Shown piece after piece: positions 6,468 through 6,620 of a stretch of 6,620 nucleotides of DNA. The translations under genes were made by a program, and so were the position numbers. The stretch is from NCBI GenBank assembly GCA_039029935.1, contig JBCCFC010000780.1:1-6620 (forward strand), in the 5' to 3' direction. Every line of letters begins with the position of its first letter. Within the stretch, counting starts at the first letter, position 1. Under the pieces are notes generated by a model, which searched no databases, had not been told where the DNA came from, and was given only the letters and a program-made list of their open reading frames with translations. The DNA comes from G039029935 sp039029935. Lineage in GTDB: Bacteria > Chloroflexota > Anaerolineae > Caldilineales > Caldilineaceae.

Positions 6468-6544
6468 GTTGGTATTCGGTAGGTCGGTAGGTCGGTAGGT
6501 TGGTACTCTAGTACCGAATACCGAGCACCGAATACCGACCTACT
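6467..6544. repeat. Repeat-rich centre of the inverted duplication
   Basis: It contains GGTAGGTC at 6478-6485 and 6486-6493, GGTAGGTT at 6494-6501, then a truncated GGTACT. ACCGAATACC occurs at 6513-6522 and 6527-6536 (14-bp period); its reverse complement GGTATTCGGT sits at 6471-6480, and GGTACT-CT-AGTACC (6502-6515) is palindromic. The centre is thus itself a degenerate palindrome made of short repeats. As the gap between the two divergent gene starts it should hold their promoters, but I see no convincing -35/-10 pair or Shine-Dalgarno in it. Confidence 0.8.
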
Positions 6545-6564
6545 TGTTGCTTAAGTTTATACCA

Positions 6565-6620
6565 ATGGCAGAGCAGGTGTGCATCATGGCAGATTGTATG
6601 GCGATACAACTCAAACAGCA
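6565..6620 (+). CDS. Partial 5' end of a second, divergent copy of the TPR gene
   Basis: ATG at 6565 opens a frame that runs to the window end and encodes MAEQVCIMADCMAIQLKQ, identical to residues 8-25 of the TPR protein on the other strand. The longer start of the first copy is not preserved: the corresponding ATG is TTG here (6544-6546). Only 18 codons are visible, so whether this is a full gene, a truncated copy or an artefact of the inverted end cannot be decided from the window. Confidence 0.4.
   Translation, partial: MAEQVCIMADCMAIQLKQ

Larger units (their letters stand above)
6391..6620. repeat. Large perfect inverted duplication (76-bp arms, open at the window end)
   Basis: Bases 6391-6466 and 6545-6620 are exact reverse complements over all 76 positions, around a 78-bp centre (6467-6544). 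The right arm stops only because the window stops, so the true arm may be longer. The left arm is the 5' end of the TPR gene, so the right arm is a mirror copy of that gene's start. Absence of any mismatch, including at third codon positions, means a very recent duplication, ongoing gene conversion, or a fold-back assembly or amplification artefact. Confidence 0.95.

Overview
The window carries four whole genes and the start of a fifth. The gene set is a six-motif BNR/Ycf48-like propeller protein, a very large BTAD (SARP/AfsR-type) regulator fused to a STAND ATPase and TPRs, a small putative secreted peptide, and a free-standing TPR protein. Together with moderate base composition and abundant short tandem repeats, this suggests a large-genome bacterium, most likely Chloroflexota, where BTAD-STAND-TPR regulators are numerous. 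That placement is inference from family distribution only; there is no rRNA or other marker gene here.

Layout: 1-150 is an AT-rich leader with two short perfect palindromes. It precedes the propeller gene (151-1272, +). A 19-bp perfect hairpin (1299-1339) separates this gene from the converging regulator gene (1349-4567, -). Directly upstream of the regulator's start codon is an array of heptamers at an exact 11-bp period (4568-4640). This is the geometry known for SARP operators, and it overlaps the regulator's own ribosome-binding site. The rest of the 337-bp gap before the next gene holds a nested palindromic repeat (4705-4815) resembling dRS3/REP-type 'GTCATTCCTGCGAAGGCAGGAATC' elements. 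Then comes a small gene with a strong Shine-Dalgarno and a signal-peptide-like segment (4905-5159, +). It converges on the TPR gene (5187-6467, -).

The last 230 bases form a perfect inverted duplication: the 5' end of the TPR gene (6391-6466) recurs as its exact reverse complement at 6545-6620, around a 78-bp repeat-rich spacer, and runs off the window. Either a second, divergent copy of the TPR gene lies beyond, or the end is a fold-back artefact.

A second theme is 15-bp (five-codon) tandem duplications or triplications at five unrelated places in three genes. They fall at domain junctions or termini and always preserve the frame. As a working model (inference), the BTAD-STAND-TPR protein binds its own 11-bp array, repressing itself by covering its start region and/or activating rightward transcription toward the small secreted peptide. 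The TPR gene next door would be a candidate partner.
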